Under the pieces are notes generated by a model, which searched no databases, was not told the origin of the DNA, and saw only the letters and a program-made list of their open reading frames with translations. Of a stretch of DNA of 64,000 bases, positions 50,080-58,484 are shown piece by piece. Source of the DNA: an uncultured Paracoccaceae bacterium (GTDB taxonomy: Bacteria > Pseudomonadota > Alphaproteobacteria > Rhodobacterales > Rhodobacteraceae); contig CANMFL010000005.1 in the NCBI GenBank assembly GCA_947497185.1, forward strand, positions 186,001 through 250,000, written 5' to 3'. Position 1 is the stretch's first letter. Each line of letters starts with the position of its first letter. Both the position numbers and the translations under genes were made by a program.

Positions 50080-51617
50080 TGCTGCTTTGGTTCCTTCCTC
50101 TATTTCTCGTTCTCATCATGGTCGGCTTGCCGGTCGTATTTGCACTGCTGGTTTCGCCCTTCGCGTTGATCATGCTCGAAGGGGACACCCGCAATGTGGT
50201 CGCGGGGTTGTACCGTAACTTCTACAACGGAATGGATAGTTTTCCGTTAATGGCGCTCCCGTTTTTTATGCTTGCTGGCGAAGTCATGAACCGCGGCGGC
50301 ATCACTGTTCGATTGGTCGAGTTTTCCCAAGCATTCATGGGGCACATGCGCGGCGGTCTCGCTCACGTGAACATCCTGTCCTCAATCTTATTCGCAGGCC
50401 TGTCTGGGTCTGCGGTCGCTGACACCTCGGCGCTCGGATCAACGTTGATCCCTGCAATGGAAAAGAACGGCTATAGCCGCAAGTTTGCCGCCGCGATCAC
50501 AGCTGCGTCGTCGGTTATTGGGCCGATCATTCCACCGTCCGGTATCATGATTATCTACGCCTACGTCATGGGCGAAAGCGTGGCTGCGCTGTTCCTTGCG
50601 GGTATCGTTCCCGGCATTTTGGTTGGCGTCGGATTGATGATCATGGTGCGTCTCTTGGCTGACCGCTATGACCTGCCCAAGGCCGAGCGGATCGTCCAAA
50701 AAGACCAAACCATGACACCGCTTGAGGCATGGGTCAGTTTTTTCCTTATTCGTGTTAACATCGCGGGATTGCTCTACGCGATTTCGGGTCTCGTCACTCA
50801 GTTTATCCCACAACAAGTGAACGGCTGGTTAATTTTTCTCATCGGATTGCCGATTGCACATGCCATCGCATTCGCGACCAAATCGCGCGTGAGTCATGAT
50901 TTTCGTATCGTCTGCAAAAAGGCAATCGCGCCGCTGCAAACGCCGATCATTATTCTTGGCGGAATTCTCGTTGGGGTGTTCACACCAACCGAAGCCTCTG
51001 CGGTTGCGGTCGCCTATGCGCTGATCGTCAGCTTCTTTGTTTTGCGGTCGATGAACGGTAAAGACCTGATCGAAGTCCTTGCAAAATCAGCGCTTTCCAC
51101 CTCGGCAGTCTTGCTGCTCGTAGGGGCGGCTGTGGCCTTTAAAACGGTCGTTAGTCTATCTTATGCGCCGCAAATCCTGTCCGATTATATCCTGTCACTG
51201 TCCGAAAATCCGCTGATATTACTGTTTCTGATTAACATCCTGTTGTTCATTGTCGGCATGTTTCTGGACGCGGGACCCGCGATCATTATCCTTGGTCCGA
51301 TCTTGGGCCCGATATTTGTCGACCTCGGTGTTCATCCCGTACATTTCGCGATCATCATGTCAGTTAATCTGACCGTCGGGCTGGCGACGCCGCCTATGGG
51401 GCTCGTGTTATTCGTGGCCTCGACGGTGTCCGGCGAAAAGGTCGAAACCATCGCCAGAGCGATCTTGCCGTTTCTTGCGGTCGAAATTCTCGTGATTTTC
51501 CTCATCACGTATATTCCAGCGATTTCGATGACCGTGCCGTATCTTTCTGGCTTTTTGGGTTGCGGCCCAGAGGTCGGTTTCTCTGCGTGTATCAGCCCTG
51601 TGCCGATACCAAACTGA
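50079..51617 (+). CDS. dctM: TRAP transporter large permease (DctM)
   Basis: A 512-residue transporter subunit with about 13 helices. NRGGITVRLVEFSQAFMGHM RGGLAHVNI and the SAVADTSALGSTLIPAME KNGY motif, then GPIIPPSGIMIIYAYVMGES, are signatures of DctM. The start ATG overlaps the dctQ stop (TAATG), with AGGGG at 50067-50071. An unusual insert with two extra hydrophobic stretches (about residues 215-290) makes it longer than the usual 430 residues. Confidence 0.92.
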   Translation: MLLWFLPLFLVLIMVGLPVVFALLVSPFALIMLEGDTRNVVAGLYRNFYNGMDSFPLMALPFFMLAGEVMNRGGITVRLVEFSQAFMGHMRGGLAHVNILSSILFAGLSGSAVADTSALGSTLIPAMEKNGYSRKFAAAITAASSVIGPIIPPSGIMIIYAYVMGESVAALFLAGIVPGILVGVGLMIMVRLLADRYDLPKAERIVQKDQTMTPLEAWVSFFLIRVNIAGLLYAISGLVTQFIPQQVNGWLIFLIGLPIAHAIAFATKSRVSHDFRIVCKKAIAPLQTPIIILGGILVGVFTPTEASAVAVAYALIVSFFVLRSMNGKDLIEVLAKSALSTSAVLLLVGAAVAFKTVVSLSYAPQILSDYILSLSENPLILLFLINILLFIVGMFLDAGPAIIILGPILGPIFVDLGVHPVHFAIIMSVNLTVGLATPPMGLVLFVASTVSGEKVETIARAILPFLAVEILVIFLITYIPAISMTVPYLSGFLGCGPEVGFSACISPVPIPN

Positions 51618-51639
51618 CAGCATCTATAGGGAGAATAAA

Positions 51640-52704
51640 ATGCTGAAAACTCTATCAAAGGTCGCTGCGACCGCCGCGTTTCTAACTGCGCCATTTGCAG
51701 CGTGGGCGGATGGGCATCAAGAATTCACAATCCGCGCGACTGCAAACTCAAATGAAAACGACGAAGACTACGACGGTCTGGTTGTCTTTAAAAACTACGT
51801 CGAATCCGCATCGAATGGGCGTATCGGGGTCGAGCTATTTATCGGCACACAGCTCTGTTCCGGCGGGGCCGAGTGCCTCGAAGGTGTGGCCGAAGGTTCG
51901 ATTGACGTGTTCGTGACCACATCAGGTGGTGCCGCTGGTATCATGCCTTTCGTTCAAGTTCTTGACCTGCCTTATCTGATGTCTGACGACCGCGTGGCAG
52001 AGGCCGTTTTGACTGGCGATTTCACACGCACGATGCGCGACATGGGTCTTGAGGCCACTGACGGCGCATTGCGTCTGATGACCATTGGTAACACAGGTGG
52101 CTGGCGCAACTTTGCCAACACCCAACGTCGTGTCACTGGCCCAGCTGACATGGAAGGCCTGAAAATTCGGACCGTCGTCGCTGATCTTCCGCAGGAACTG
52201 GTGCGTGCGATGGGCGCGTCCCCGACGCCGATCCCTTGGCCGGAACTCTTTACATCGTTTCAAACTGGTGTCGTTGAAGGGTCAAAAAACGGTATCACCG
52301 ATATCATGGGCATGAAGTTCCCTGATGCAGGGCTTCAGTACCTCACTCTCGACGGACACGCCTACATGGGCGCGTTGTGGTATATGAACAATGATAACTT
52401 CCTTGGCATGCCAGAAGACATGCGTCGTGTTGTTGTTGATGGCTTCTCCCAATTGCAGCAAGCGACATTCGCTTCGCCAAAGCGCAAGTCGATTGAGGCT
52501 TATCAAGCCTTTGTTGAAGGTGGCGGCGACTTGTATGTGCCATCACCAGAAGAAAAAGCAGCTTTCGCTGAGGCTGCCACCCCAGTTCAAGGTTGGTTCC
52601 GCGAAAACGTAGACGGGGGTGATCAAGTCCTCGACGCGTTGATCGCAGCTGTTGAAGTGGCCGAATCCGACCTTGCAGCAGAATACGCAAGCGACCTGAA
52701 CTAA
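51640..52704 (+). CDS. dctP: TRAP transporter binding protein (DctP)
   Basis: A 354-residue periplasmic protein with a signal peptide cleaved after about residue 23 (APFAAWA). The ligand-binding core contains FITAQLCSGG-like ELFIGTQLCSGGAECLEGVA, PADMEGLKIRTVVADLP and the VVEGSKNGITDIMGMKF segment typical of DctP. The ligand is not predictable, although this family usually takes C4-dicarboxylates or sugar acids. It follows dctQM on the same strand and is closed by a terminator. Confidence 0.92.
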   Translation: MLKTLSKVAATAAFLTAPFAAWADGHQEFTIRATANSNENDEDYDGLVVFKNYVESASNGRIGVELFIGTQLCSGGAECLEGVAEGSIDVFVTTSGGAAGIMPFVQVLDLPYLMSDDRVAEAVLTGDFTRTMRDMGLEATDGALRLMTIGNTGGWRNFANTQRRVTGPADMEGLKIRTVVADLPQELVRAMGASPTPIPWPELFTSFQTGVVEGSKNGITDIMGMKFPDAGLQYLTLDGHAYMGALWYMNNDNFLGMPEDMRRVVVDGFSQLQQATFASPKRKSIEAYQAFVEGGGDLYVPSPEEKAAFAEAATPVQGWFRENVDGGDQVLDALIAAVEVAESDLAAEYASDLN

Positions 52705-52725
52705 ACGTTAACACGCAAAAAAAAC

Positions 52726-52757
52726 AAAGGGCAGTCCATCGCGGGCGGCCCTTTTTT
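52726..52757 (+). terminator. Terminator of the TRAP operon
   Basis: AAAGGGC (52726-52732) pairs with GCCCTTT (52748-52754) and the T run continues to 52757. It closes dctQMP. Confidence 0.8.
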
Positions 52758-52823
52758 CATGGGTGATCTTGTGGACCTTGCCCTGCTCGGCTACCGTTCG
52801 ACCAACAAAAAACGGAGAACATC

Positions 52824-53210
52824 ATGCGTGGCGCAGGCGGCAGCGACGGCGGCGAATTTAACTTCGTCATTGGGCTCGTGATGATGGTGGCGGGCGGGTA
52901 TCTACTACTTAGCAACATCGTAATTCGCCCTAATTTTGGCATGGGAACACGGGCTTTTGGGCTGGGTGGCGTAGACGTTACGACGGGTATGATCCTTATT
53001 CCGTTCATGTTCGGCATCGCAATGGTGTTCTACAATGGGCGCAGTAAAATCGGTTGGGCACTCGCAGTCGGGGCGATCATTGCGCTGATCGCTGGCGTGA
53101 TTTCGAACCTCACACTGCAATTTACACGGCTCAGCGCGTTCGACCTACTGGTCATCCTTGTGCTGCTTTTTGGGGGTGTCGGCCTGTTTTTGCGGTCGCT
53201 GCGCGGATAA
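52824..53210 (+). CDS. Hypothetical membrane protein, 128 residues
   Basis: Four predicted helices at about residues 14-33, 52-70, 74-94 and 103-123, with a glycine-rich start MRGAGGSDGGEFNFVIGLVM. It resembles small uncharacterised proteins of the Rhodobacterales; no motif is known to me. GGAG at 52814 supports the start. Single gene after the TRAP terminator. Confidence 0.7.
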   Translation: MRGAGGSDGGEFNFVIGLVMMVAGGYLLLSNIVIRPNFGMGTRAFGLGGVDVTTGMILIPFMFGIAMVFYNGRSKIGWALAVGAIIALIAGVISNLTLQFTRLSAFDLLVILVLLFGGVGLFLRSLRG

Positions 53211-53335
53211 CGAGTTTCGTGGTTGAGCAGATGACGCATAATCATCCCAACTGTGCGTAAAACCTACCCAAAGTTTGTTTTCATTTTGTTAATCGTTCAT
53301 AGTGTATACGTTACTGAAGCGGGATTTGAGCACGA

Positions 53336-53683
53336 ATGAAACGATTGGATAGCCACGCAGTTGGTGTGGATCACGGCGACTTAATTTTATTTTCGGACTT
53401 TGAAGACGACGGTGAAATGTGGAAAGGCGAGGGGCCGCGCGCTGCACGTCGTACGGTAACCTTTTCTGAACGATTTGCGGATATGCCTGTTATTTCGTTG
53501 CAGATGTCGATGGTCGACATGTCAAATGATGCGTACATTCGCGCCGATTTACAGCCAGAGGGCATTACCGAGACCGGCTTTGATATTGTTTTTAAGACGT
53601 GGGGCGATAGCCGCATCGCGCGTATTCGGGTCGCTTGGCAGGCGATTGGATCACTGCCAAGCGACGATTCTTGGGAGCTGTGA
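53336..53683 (+). CDS. H-type lectin domain protein
   Basis: This 115-residue protein matches the H-type lectin fold described for Helix pomatia agglutinin: the core VDHGDLILFSDFEDDGEMWK with TVTFSERFADMPVISLQMSM, then TGFDIVFKTWGDSRIARIRV AWQAIG. There is no signal peptide, so it is probably cytosolic or secreted by an unknown route. A carbohydrate target is only suggested by fold. It ends one base before the convergent prs gene. Confidence 0.78.
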   Translation: MKRLDSHAVGVDHGDLILFSDFEDDGEMWKGEGPRAARRTVTFSERFADMPVISLQMSMVDMSNDAYIRADLQPEGITETGFDIVFKTWGDSRIARIRVAWQAIGSLPSDDSWEL

Positions 53684-53684
53684 A

Positions 53685-54698
53685 TTAGCTCGAATACATG
53701 CCTTCGTAGATCGGTCCCAGCGTCTCGTGGTCGAACAGCGACGATACCGAGGTGCCGTTGGACGTGTTCAGGATTGCTTGGGCGAACATTGGTGCGGTTG
53801 GTACGATGCGGATTTTGTCGGTCGCCAAAACTGGCTTTGTCGCTTCGATCGTGTCGGTGATCACAAGGTGTTTCATCACGGATGCATTGACGCGTTCGAT
53901 CGCTGGGCCGGACAAGACACCGTGTGTAATATAGGCGTGAACTTCTTTTGCGCCGTGCTCTAGCAGCACTTCAGCAGCTTTACATAGCGTGCCAGCCGTA
54001 TCGACGATATCGTCGACGATCAGACATGTGCGGTCTTTCACGTCACCAATCACAGTCATTTCTGCAACTTCGCCAGGCTTGCCGCGCCGTTTATCAACAA
54101 TCGACAAAGGTGCGCCGATCCGTTGGGCCAGATCACGGGCGCGGGCAACGCCACCGACGTCAGGCGACACGACCATGATGTCGTCCATCTGGTTCTTGAA
54201 ATTATGCTTCACATCCAGTGCAAAAACCGGTGACGCATAAAGGTTATCGACGGGAATATCAAAGAAACCCTGAATCTGTGTCGCATGAAGATCCAGCGTG
54301 AGAATGCGCTCGACACCAGCTTCGACGATCATATTCGCGACCAGTTTCGCAGTGATGGGCGTCCGCGCTTTGGACCGGCGATCCTGACGGGCGTAGCCAA
54401 AGTACGGGATCACGGCAGTAATGCGGGCGGCCGACGAGCGGCGCAACGCATCCGCAATAATCAACAATTCCATGAGGTTATCGTTGGCAGGGTTCGATGT
54501 TGGCTGGATAATGAACATATCCTCACCGCGGACGTTTTCGAACACTTCGACGAAAATTTCGCCATCATTGAACCGCTCGACGCGGGCATCAACGAGACCC
54601 ACCTTGCGGCCGCGATGCATCGACATCCGTCGTGCGACACGTTCGGCCAACGGCGTGTTGGCGTTTCCTGAGATCAGTTTGGGTTCGGTGGGCGTCAT
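53685..54698 (-). CDS. prs: Ribose-phosphate pyrophosphokinase
   Basis: The 337-residue enzyme makes PRPP from ribose-5-phosphate and ATP, the entry to nucleotide, histidine and tryptophan synthesis. [20 protein letters not shown] and the PRPP motif [20 protein letters not shown] are conserved, as is [20 protein letters not shown]. The N-terminal extension is slightly longer than in E. coli. A single gene with its start region close to the divergent isomerase gene. Confidence 0.96.
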   Translation of the reverse strand: MTPTEPKLISGNANTPLAERVARRMSMHRGRKVGLVDARVERFNDGEIFVEVFENVRGEDMFIIQPTSNPANDNLMELLIIADALRRSSAARITAVIPYFGYARQDRRSKARTPITAKLVANMIVEAGVERILTLDLHATQIQGFFDIPVDNLYASPVFALDVKHNFKNQMDDIMVVSPDVGGVARARDLAQRIGAPLSIVDKRRGKPGEVAEMTVIGDVKDRTCLIVDDIVDTAGTLCKAAEVLLEHGAKEVHAYITHGVLSGPAIERVNASVMKHLVITDTIEATKPVLATDKIRIVPTAPMFAQAILNTSNGTSVSSLFDHETLGPIYEGMYSS

Positions 54699-54809
54699 CT
54701 GGCGCGGTCCTTTGGCAGAAGGTCTGTTGAAAGTAACAGAATCGTGGCGTTGACACCGCTTAGCACGCCGTTACGGTCTCGCAAACATCATGCGCGTCCG
54801 GAGACCAAA

Positions 54810-55406
54810 ATGGCCCATATAGATTACTACTTTGCCACGATTTCGCCCTTCACCTACTTGTGCGGCACACGCCCAGAGCAGATCGCAAAGGCGCATGGTG
54901 CAACCCTGACGTACAAGCCGTTGGATATTATGCAGTTATTTGGCCGGACAGGGGGTGTCCTACCCAAAGATCGGCATCCGAACCGTCAAGAATATCGGTT
55001 GCAAGATATGCGGCGCAGGGCTGCGATGACCGGACAGCCAATGAATTTGAAGCCAGCGTTCTGGCCGACAAACGGTGCGCCTGCGTCATTTGCGATTATC
55101 GCAGCGCAAACAGCGGGCGGTGACGTGGCCAAATTGGTCGCAAGCATCACCAAAGCATGCTGGGCCGACGACAAAGATATCGCGCAAGATGACGTGATCC
55201 GTGCTTGTTTAGTCGAGGCCGGTTTTGACGCGGATTTGGCCGACAAGAACATGCTGACAAGCGCTGAAACCTTCGGTGCAAACCTTGAAGAGGGTATCAA
55301 TGCGGGCGTGTTTGGCGCGCCTTTCTTTGTCACAGATGATGGTGAACGTTTCTGGGGTGAAGACCGCTTGGCCGATCTTGATGCGCATCTCGCGGGCAAG
55401 ATTTAA
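54810..55406 (+). CDS. 2-hydroxychromene-2-carboxylate isomerase-like (DsbA fold)
   Basis: A 198-residue member of the DsbA-like thioredoxin fold group. IDYYFATISPFTYLCGTRPE, then YKPLDIMQLFGRTGG, and the terminal GVFGAPFFVTDDGERFWGED match kappa GST/2-hydroxychromene-2-carboxylate isomerases. The enzyme named is part of naphthalene breakdown, but other naphthalene genes are absent, so a general glutathione-dependent role is as likely. CGGAGA before the ATG at 54810 supports the start. Confidence 0.85.
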   Translation: MAHIDYYFATISPFTYLCGTRPEQIAKAHGATLTYKPLDIMQLFGRTGGVLPKDRHPNRQEYRLQDMRRRAAMTGQPMNLKPAFWPTNGAPASFAIIAAQTAGGDVAKLVASITKACWADDKDIAQDDVIRACLVEAGFDADLADKNMLTSAETFGANLEEGINAGVFGAPFFVTDDGERFWGEDRLADLDAHLAGKI

Positions 55407-55416
55407 GGTAAACGCG

Positions 55417-55463
55417 GCGGGGGCCAGCCCCCGCACCCCCGGAGTTGTTGCGGCGAAATGAAG
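55417..55463 (+). repeat. 3'-end hairpin element, copy E (tail subtype 2)
   Basis: GCGGGGGC (55417-55424) and GCCCCCGC (55427-55434) form the hairpin, followed by ACCCCC and the tail GGAGTTGTTGCGGCGAAATG, then AAG. The tail end lies 7 nt from the stop codon of ltaE. The tail matches copy A near argD. Confidence 0.75.
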
Positions 55464-55469
55464 TTGAGG

Positions 55470-56516
55470 TTAACCGTTGATGATGTTGAGAAAACTCTCG
55501 ACATCCTCAGCGGATGCAGACCAGTCGGTCACAAGCCGCGCAGTTAATATCGCGTCTGAATCACCAGTCTGTGGATCACCATCAATGATGTAATAGTTCG
55601 CACCAGCATTCAGCAAACGTTGGTGAAGGCGGCGCGGGAAGCGTGCGAAAATGATGTTAGCTTCGGGTTTTTCAACAAAAGTGACAGCAGTGTTTGTCGT
55701 GAGACCTTGGACGAGTTGTGCACATCGCGCATTCGCTTCGGTCGCCATGGAAAGCCAAAGGTTATCAGTTAGATAAGCTTGCATTTGTGCGGACAAATAC
55801 CGGTGTTTCGAAAAGAGATGACCGCCGCGTTTGCGCCGTAGCTGAAATTCCCATGCCTTTTCAGGATCAAAAATCACGCAGGCCTCGACGCCCATGAGAC
55901 CGTTTTTTGTCCCGCCAAAGCTGACCGCGTCGATGCCGGATTTCCATGTCATCTCGGCAGGAGTGCAACCGAGCGAGGCAAGCGCGTTGGCAAATCGGGC
56001 ACCGTCCATGTGGACTTTGCTTCCGAACTCGCGGGCGATCTTGGTTAAAGCGCGGAGTTCGTCCAAAGTGTGGACCGTGCCCATTTCGGTGATTTGGGTG
56101 ATCGAAGCGGGACCGTGTTGTGGGCCGTGCACGCCGCGATTTCCTTCGTTCTGCATTGACGTGCGCAATGCATCAGGCGTCATTTTCGCGTTCTCGGCAG
56201 GCACCAATGTCAGCTTCGCATTTGTGTAGAATTCGGGCGCGTTACATTCGTCTTCGTGAATGTGTGCCATGGGCGAGCAGAATATTGTGTCCCATGGATT
56301 TGTAAGCGTCGCCAATAGGATAGCGTTTGCCGCAGTTCCCGTCCCGACCAGAAAGACGGCGGCTTCTGGGGCTTCGAACAGCTCGCGGATTTGCGCCGTT
56401 ACGACGTCCATTTCTGCATCCGCGCCGTAACCTGATCGGTATCCATTGTTCGCGTTAACCAACGCTTCTAACACTTTTGGATGGGTCGGGCCGGAGTTGT
56501 CGGATGCAAAGAACAT
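55470..56516 (-). CDS. ltaE: Low-specificity L-threonine aldolase
   Basis: A 348-residue PLP enzyme that cleaves threonine and allo-threonine to glycine and acetaldehyde. FFASDNSGPTHPKVLEALVN and PMAHIHEDECNAPEF are conserved, and the PLP lysine is K204 in SFGGTKNGLMG. The ATG at 56516 overlaps the stop of the ycgN gene (TGATG). It is the last of three overlapping minus-strand genes. Confidence 0.92.
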   Translation of the reverse strand: MFFASDNSGPTHPKVLEALVNANNGYRSGYGADAEMDVVTAQIRELFEAPEAAVFLVGTGTAANAILLATLTNPWDTIFCSPMAHIHEDECNAPEFYTNAKLTLVPAENAKMTPDALRTSMQNEGNRGVHGPQHGPASITQITEMGTVHTLDELRALTKIAREFGSKVHMDGARFANALASLGCTPAEMTWKSGIDAVSFGGTKNGLMGVEACVIFDPEKAWEFQLRRKRGGHLFSKHRYLSAQMQAYLTDNLWLSMATEANARCAQLVQGLTTNTAVTFVEKPEANIIFARFPRRLHQRLLNAGANYYIIDGDPQTGDSDAILTARLVTDWSASAEDVESFLNIING

Positions 56517-56983
56517 CAGGTCGGTTCCTCTATGATGTAGTCTTCCCAATCGTCTTCGTGGATTTCGAATTCGGGAATTGTGCGCCCCTGCATGGTCACG
56601 CCAGCCTCGTGGATTGCGATGTTGTTTCCGGCGATCAAGGGGTGCCAATTGTAAAGTTTGCGACCCTCGTAAAGCAGGCGATAACCGCAGGTGCTAGGTA
56701 GCCAATAAAGGTTATCTTCCAACGTCTTAGGCGTCAAAACGATGCATTCAGGGACGAACTGATGACGGATCGGATATTGACTACACAGGCAGGTTTCGTT
56801 GTCGAGTAGGCGGCAGGCAACGCGGGTTAATGCGACTTCACCGGTGTCTTCGTCTTCGAGTTTGTTAAGGCAGCATTTACCACATCCGTCGCAGACGGCT
56901 TCCCATTCTGCTTTGTTCATTTGGGTCAGTTTTTTGATTTCCCAAAACCGGTCAGCAAGGCCTTCGCGAGGAATATCAGACAT
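56516..56983 (-). CDS. YcgN-like cysteine cluster protein (UPF0260)
   Basis: A 155-residue protein with the cysteine-rich DGCGKCCLNKLEDEDTGEVA and CRLLDNETCLCSQYPIRHQF, which is the YcgN/YkgJ zinc- or iron-sulfur-type cluster. The terminal YNWHPLIAGNNIAIHEAGVT is also conserved. The function is not known. It overlaps ribF upstream by 8 nt and ltaE downstream by 1 nt, showing strong translational coupling. Confidence 0.88.
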   Translation of the reverse strand: MSDIPREGLADRFWEIKKLTQMNKAEWEAVCDGCGKCCLNKLEDEDTGEVALTRVACRLLDNETCLCSQYPIRHQFVPECIVLTPKTLEDNLYWLPSTCGYRLLYEGRKLYNWHPLIAGNNIAIHEAGVTMQGRTIPEFEIHEDDWEDYIIEEPT

Positions 56984-57914
56984 TGGTTAATATCTCGCGC
57001 GCGGTCACACAATCCGCGTCCATTTGGGTGATAAGGGCGTCAAGTCCTTCGAATTTCAACTCAGGCCGCAGATAGTCGATCAAAGCGACGGAAATCGTTG
57101 AGCCATATAAATCCCCTTTGAAATCAAAGAGGAACGTTTCGCAATTCGGGATGTTGTCGCCAAACATCGGGCGGACACCAATTGACGCGGCACCATGATA
57201 GCTGCCTTTGTGCGGTCCATTCAGAACGTCGGCCTTAACGGCGTAAACCCCGAATTTAGGCTGGTGCAACCCGCTGATCGACATGTTCGCTGTTGGATAC
57301 CCAAGCTCGCGACCGCGCTGTTCGCCACGTATCACAACACCTTCGATCTCGTGCCAATGACCCAGCATCGCGGCGGCATCGCGCGGGCGTCCATCGGTCA
57401 GCGCAGTGCGGATCGCGGTGGATGATACCGCCTCGGTGCCGATTGATTTCATCGGCGCAATGGTGACGCCAAACCCCATCTCAGCGCCGAACGTCTGAAG
57501 GTCTGTAATGGTGCCAAGACGACCGCTGCCAAAGCAGAAATCGCTGCCTACAACGATGTGTTTCAGGCCAAGTTGATCGACGATAATCTGCTGCGTAAAC
57601 TCGCGCGGACTGAGGGCGGCGAGGGCGGCGTTGAACGGCACTTCGTAGAGTTTATCGACCCCAAGCGCGTCCAAGCAATGTGCCTTTGCATCAGCGTTCA
57701 TGAGGCGGAAGGGGTTGTCATCCTTAGAGAAATAGCTGCGCGGATGCGGCTCGAATGTCATGACTCCCAGCGGCGCATTTACGGCTTTTGCAGCCTCGCG
57801 CGTCAGGTCAATAACCGACTGGTGCCCGAGATGGACGCCGTCGAAATTTCCTATCGCCGCAGCTGCGCCGCGGTCGTCTGGATCGATGAATAATGTGTCA
57901 CGAATAATGCGCAT
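56976..57914 (-). CDS. ribF: Bifunctional riboflavin kinase/FAD synthetase
   Basis: A 312-residue enzyme that makes FMN and FAD from riboflavin. The N-terminal adenylyltransferase domain has AAAIGNFDGVHLGHQSVIDL, the FGSGRLGT segment and the SSTAIRTAL motif; the C-terminal kinase domain has RGEQRGRELGYPTANM. The ATG at 57914 is the family-like start, since a longer frame to 58013 adds non-conserved residues. It is the first of three overlapping genes with ycgN and ltaE. Confidence 0.95.
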   Translation of the reverse strand: MRIIRDTLFIDPDDRGAAAAIGNFDGVHLGHQSVIDLTREAAKAVNAPLGVMTFEPHPRSYFSKDDNPFRLMNADAKAHCLDALGVDKLYEVPFNAALAALSPREFTQQIIVDQLGLKHIVVGSDFCFGSGRLGTITDLQTFGAEMGFGVTIAPMKSIGTEAVSSTAIRTALTDGRPRDAAAMLGHWHEIEGVVIRGEQRGRELGYPTANMSISGLHQPKFGVYAVKADVLNGPHKGSYHGAASIGVRPMFGDNIPNCETFLFDFKGDLYGSTISVALIDYLRPELKFEGLDALITQMDADCVTAREILTNV

Positions 57915-57951
57915 GGCCGTGCGTACCCCGCTGTGAAACGGGGCGCAAGGT

Positions 57952-58395
57952 TCAGTCGAATTTGCGCGACGGTGCCAGCACAGTTGCCTCGCCGACGAGG
58001 ACCTTCTTGCCATTCACGATGCAGCGGGTTTCCATTTTAACGCGCCGTTTTGAATGGTCGATTTCGACCACCTCAACCTCGGCCAGAACCATGTCGTCGG
58101 GACGTACAGGAGCCAGGAATTTAAGGCTTTGCCCAAGGTAAACAGTGCCGTGCCCGGGTAGCTGTTCGCCAATGACCGCTGAAATCAGGCCCGCGGTCAG
58201 CATCCCATGCGCAATGCGACCACCAAAAATGGTGTCGTGGGCGTAGTCGTCGTCAAGGTGGACAGGGTTCCGGTCGGTCGAAACTTTCGCGAACATCTCG
58301 ATGTCACGGTCGGTCACTTGCTTGCGCAGCGACCGGACCATGCCGATTTCGATGTCTTCAATACAGATTGTTCCGCGCGGTGCATTGTCCAACAT
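57952..58395 (-). CDS. MaoC-like hot-dog dehydratase
   Basis: A 147-residue hot-dog fold protein. VSTDRNPVHLDDDYAHDTIF GGRIAHGMLTAGLISAVIGE carries the R-hydratase/MaoC motif with its catalytic aspartate (D of RNPVHLDD) and histidine (H of IAHGM). It could hydrate enoyl-CoA in fatty acid or polyhydroxyalkanoate metabolism. It lies 37 bases before ribF on the same strand, with a small GC stem between. Confidence 0.88.
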   Translation of the reverse strand: MLDNAPRGTICIEDIEIGMVRSLRKQVTDRDIEMFAKVSTDRNPVHLDDDYAHDTIFGGRIAHGMLTAGLISAVIGEQLPGHGTVYLGQSLKFLAPVRPDDMVLAEVEVVEIDHSKRRVKMETRCIVNGKKVLVGEATVLAPSRKFD

Positions 58396-58484
58396 TTTTA
58401 GCCCTTAAGGTAATAAAAGACTGACAGGTTAGTGCCATTTGTAATTTTATTACTTTGCGGGCGCAGAAAAATCAACCGTTACTT

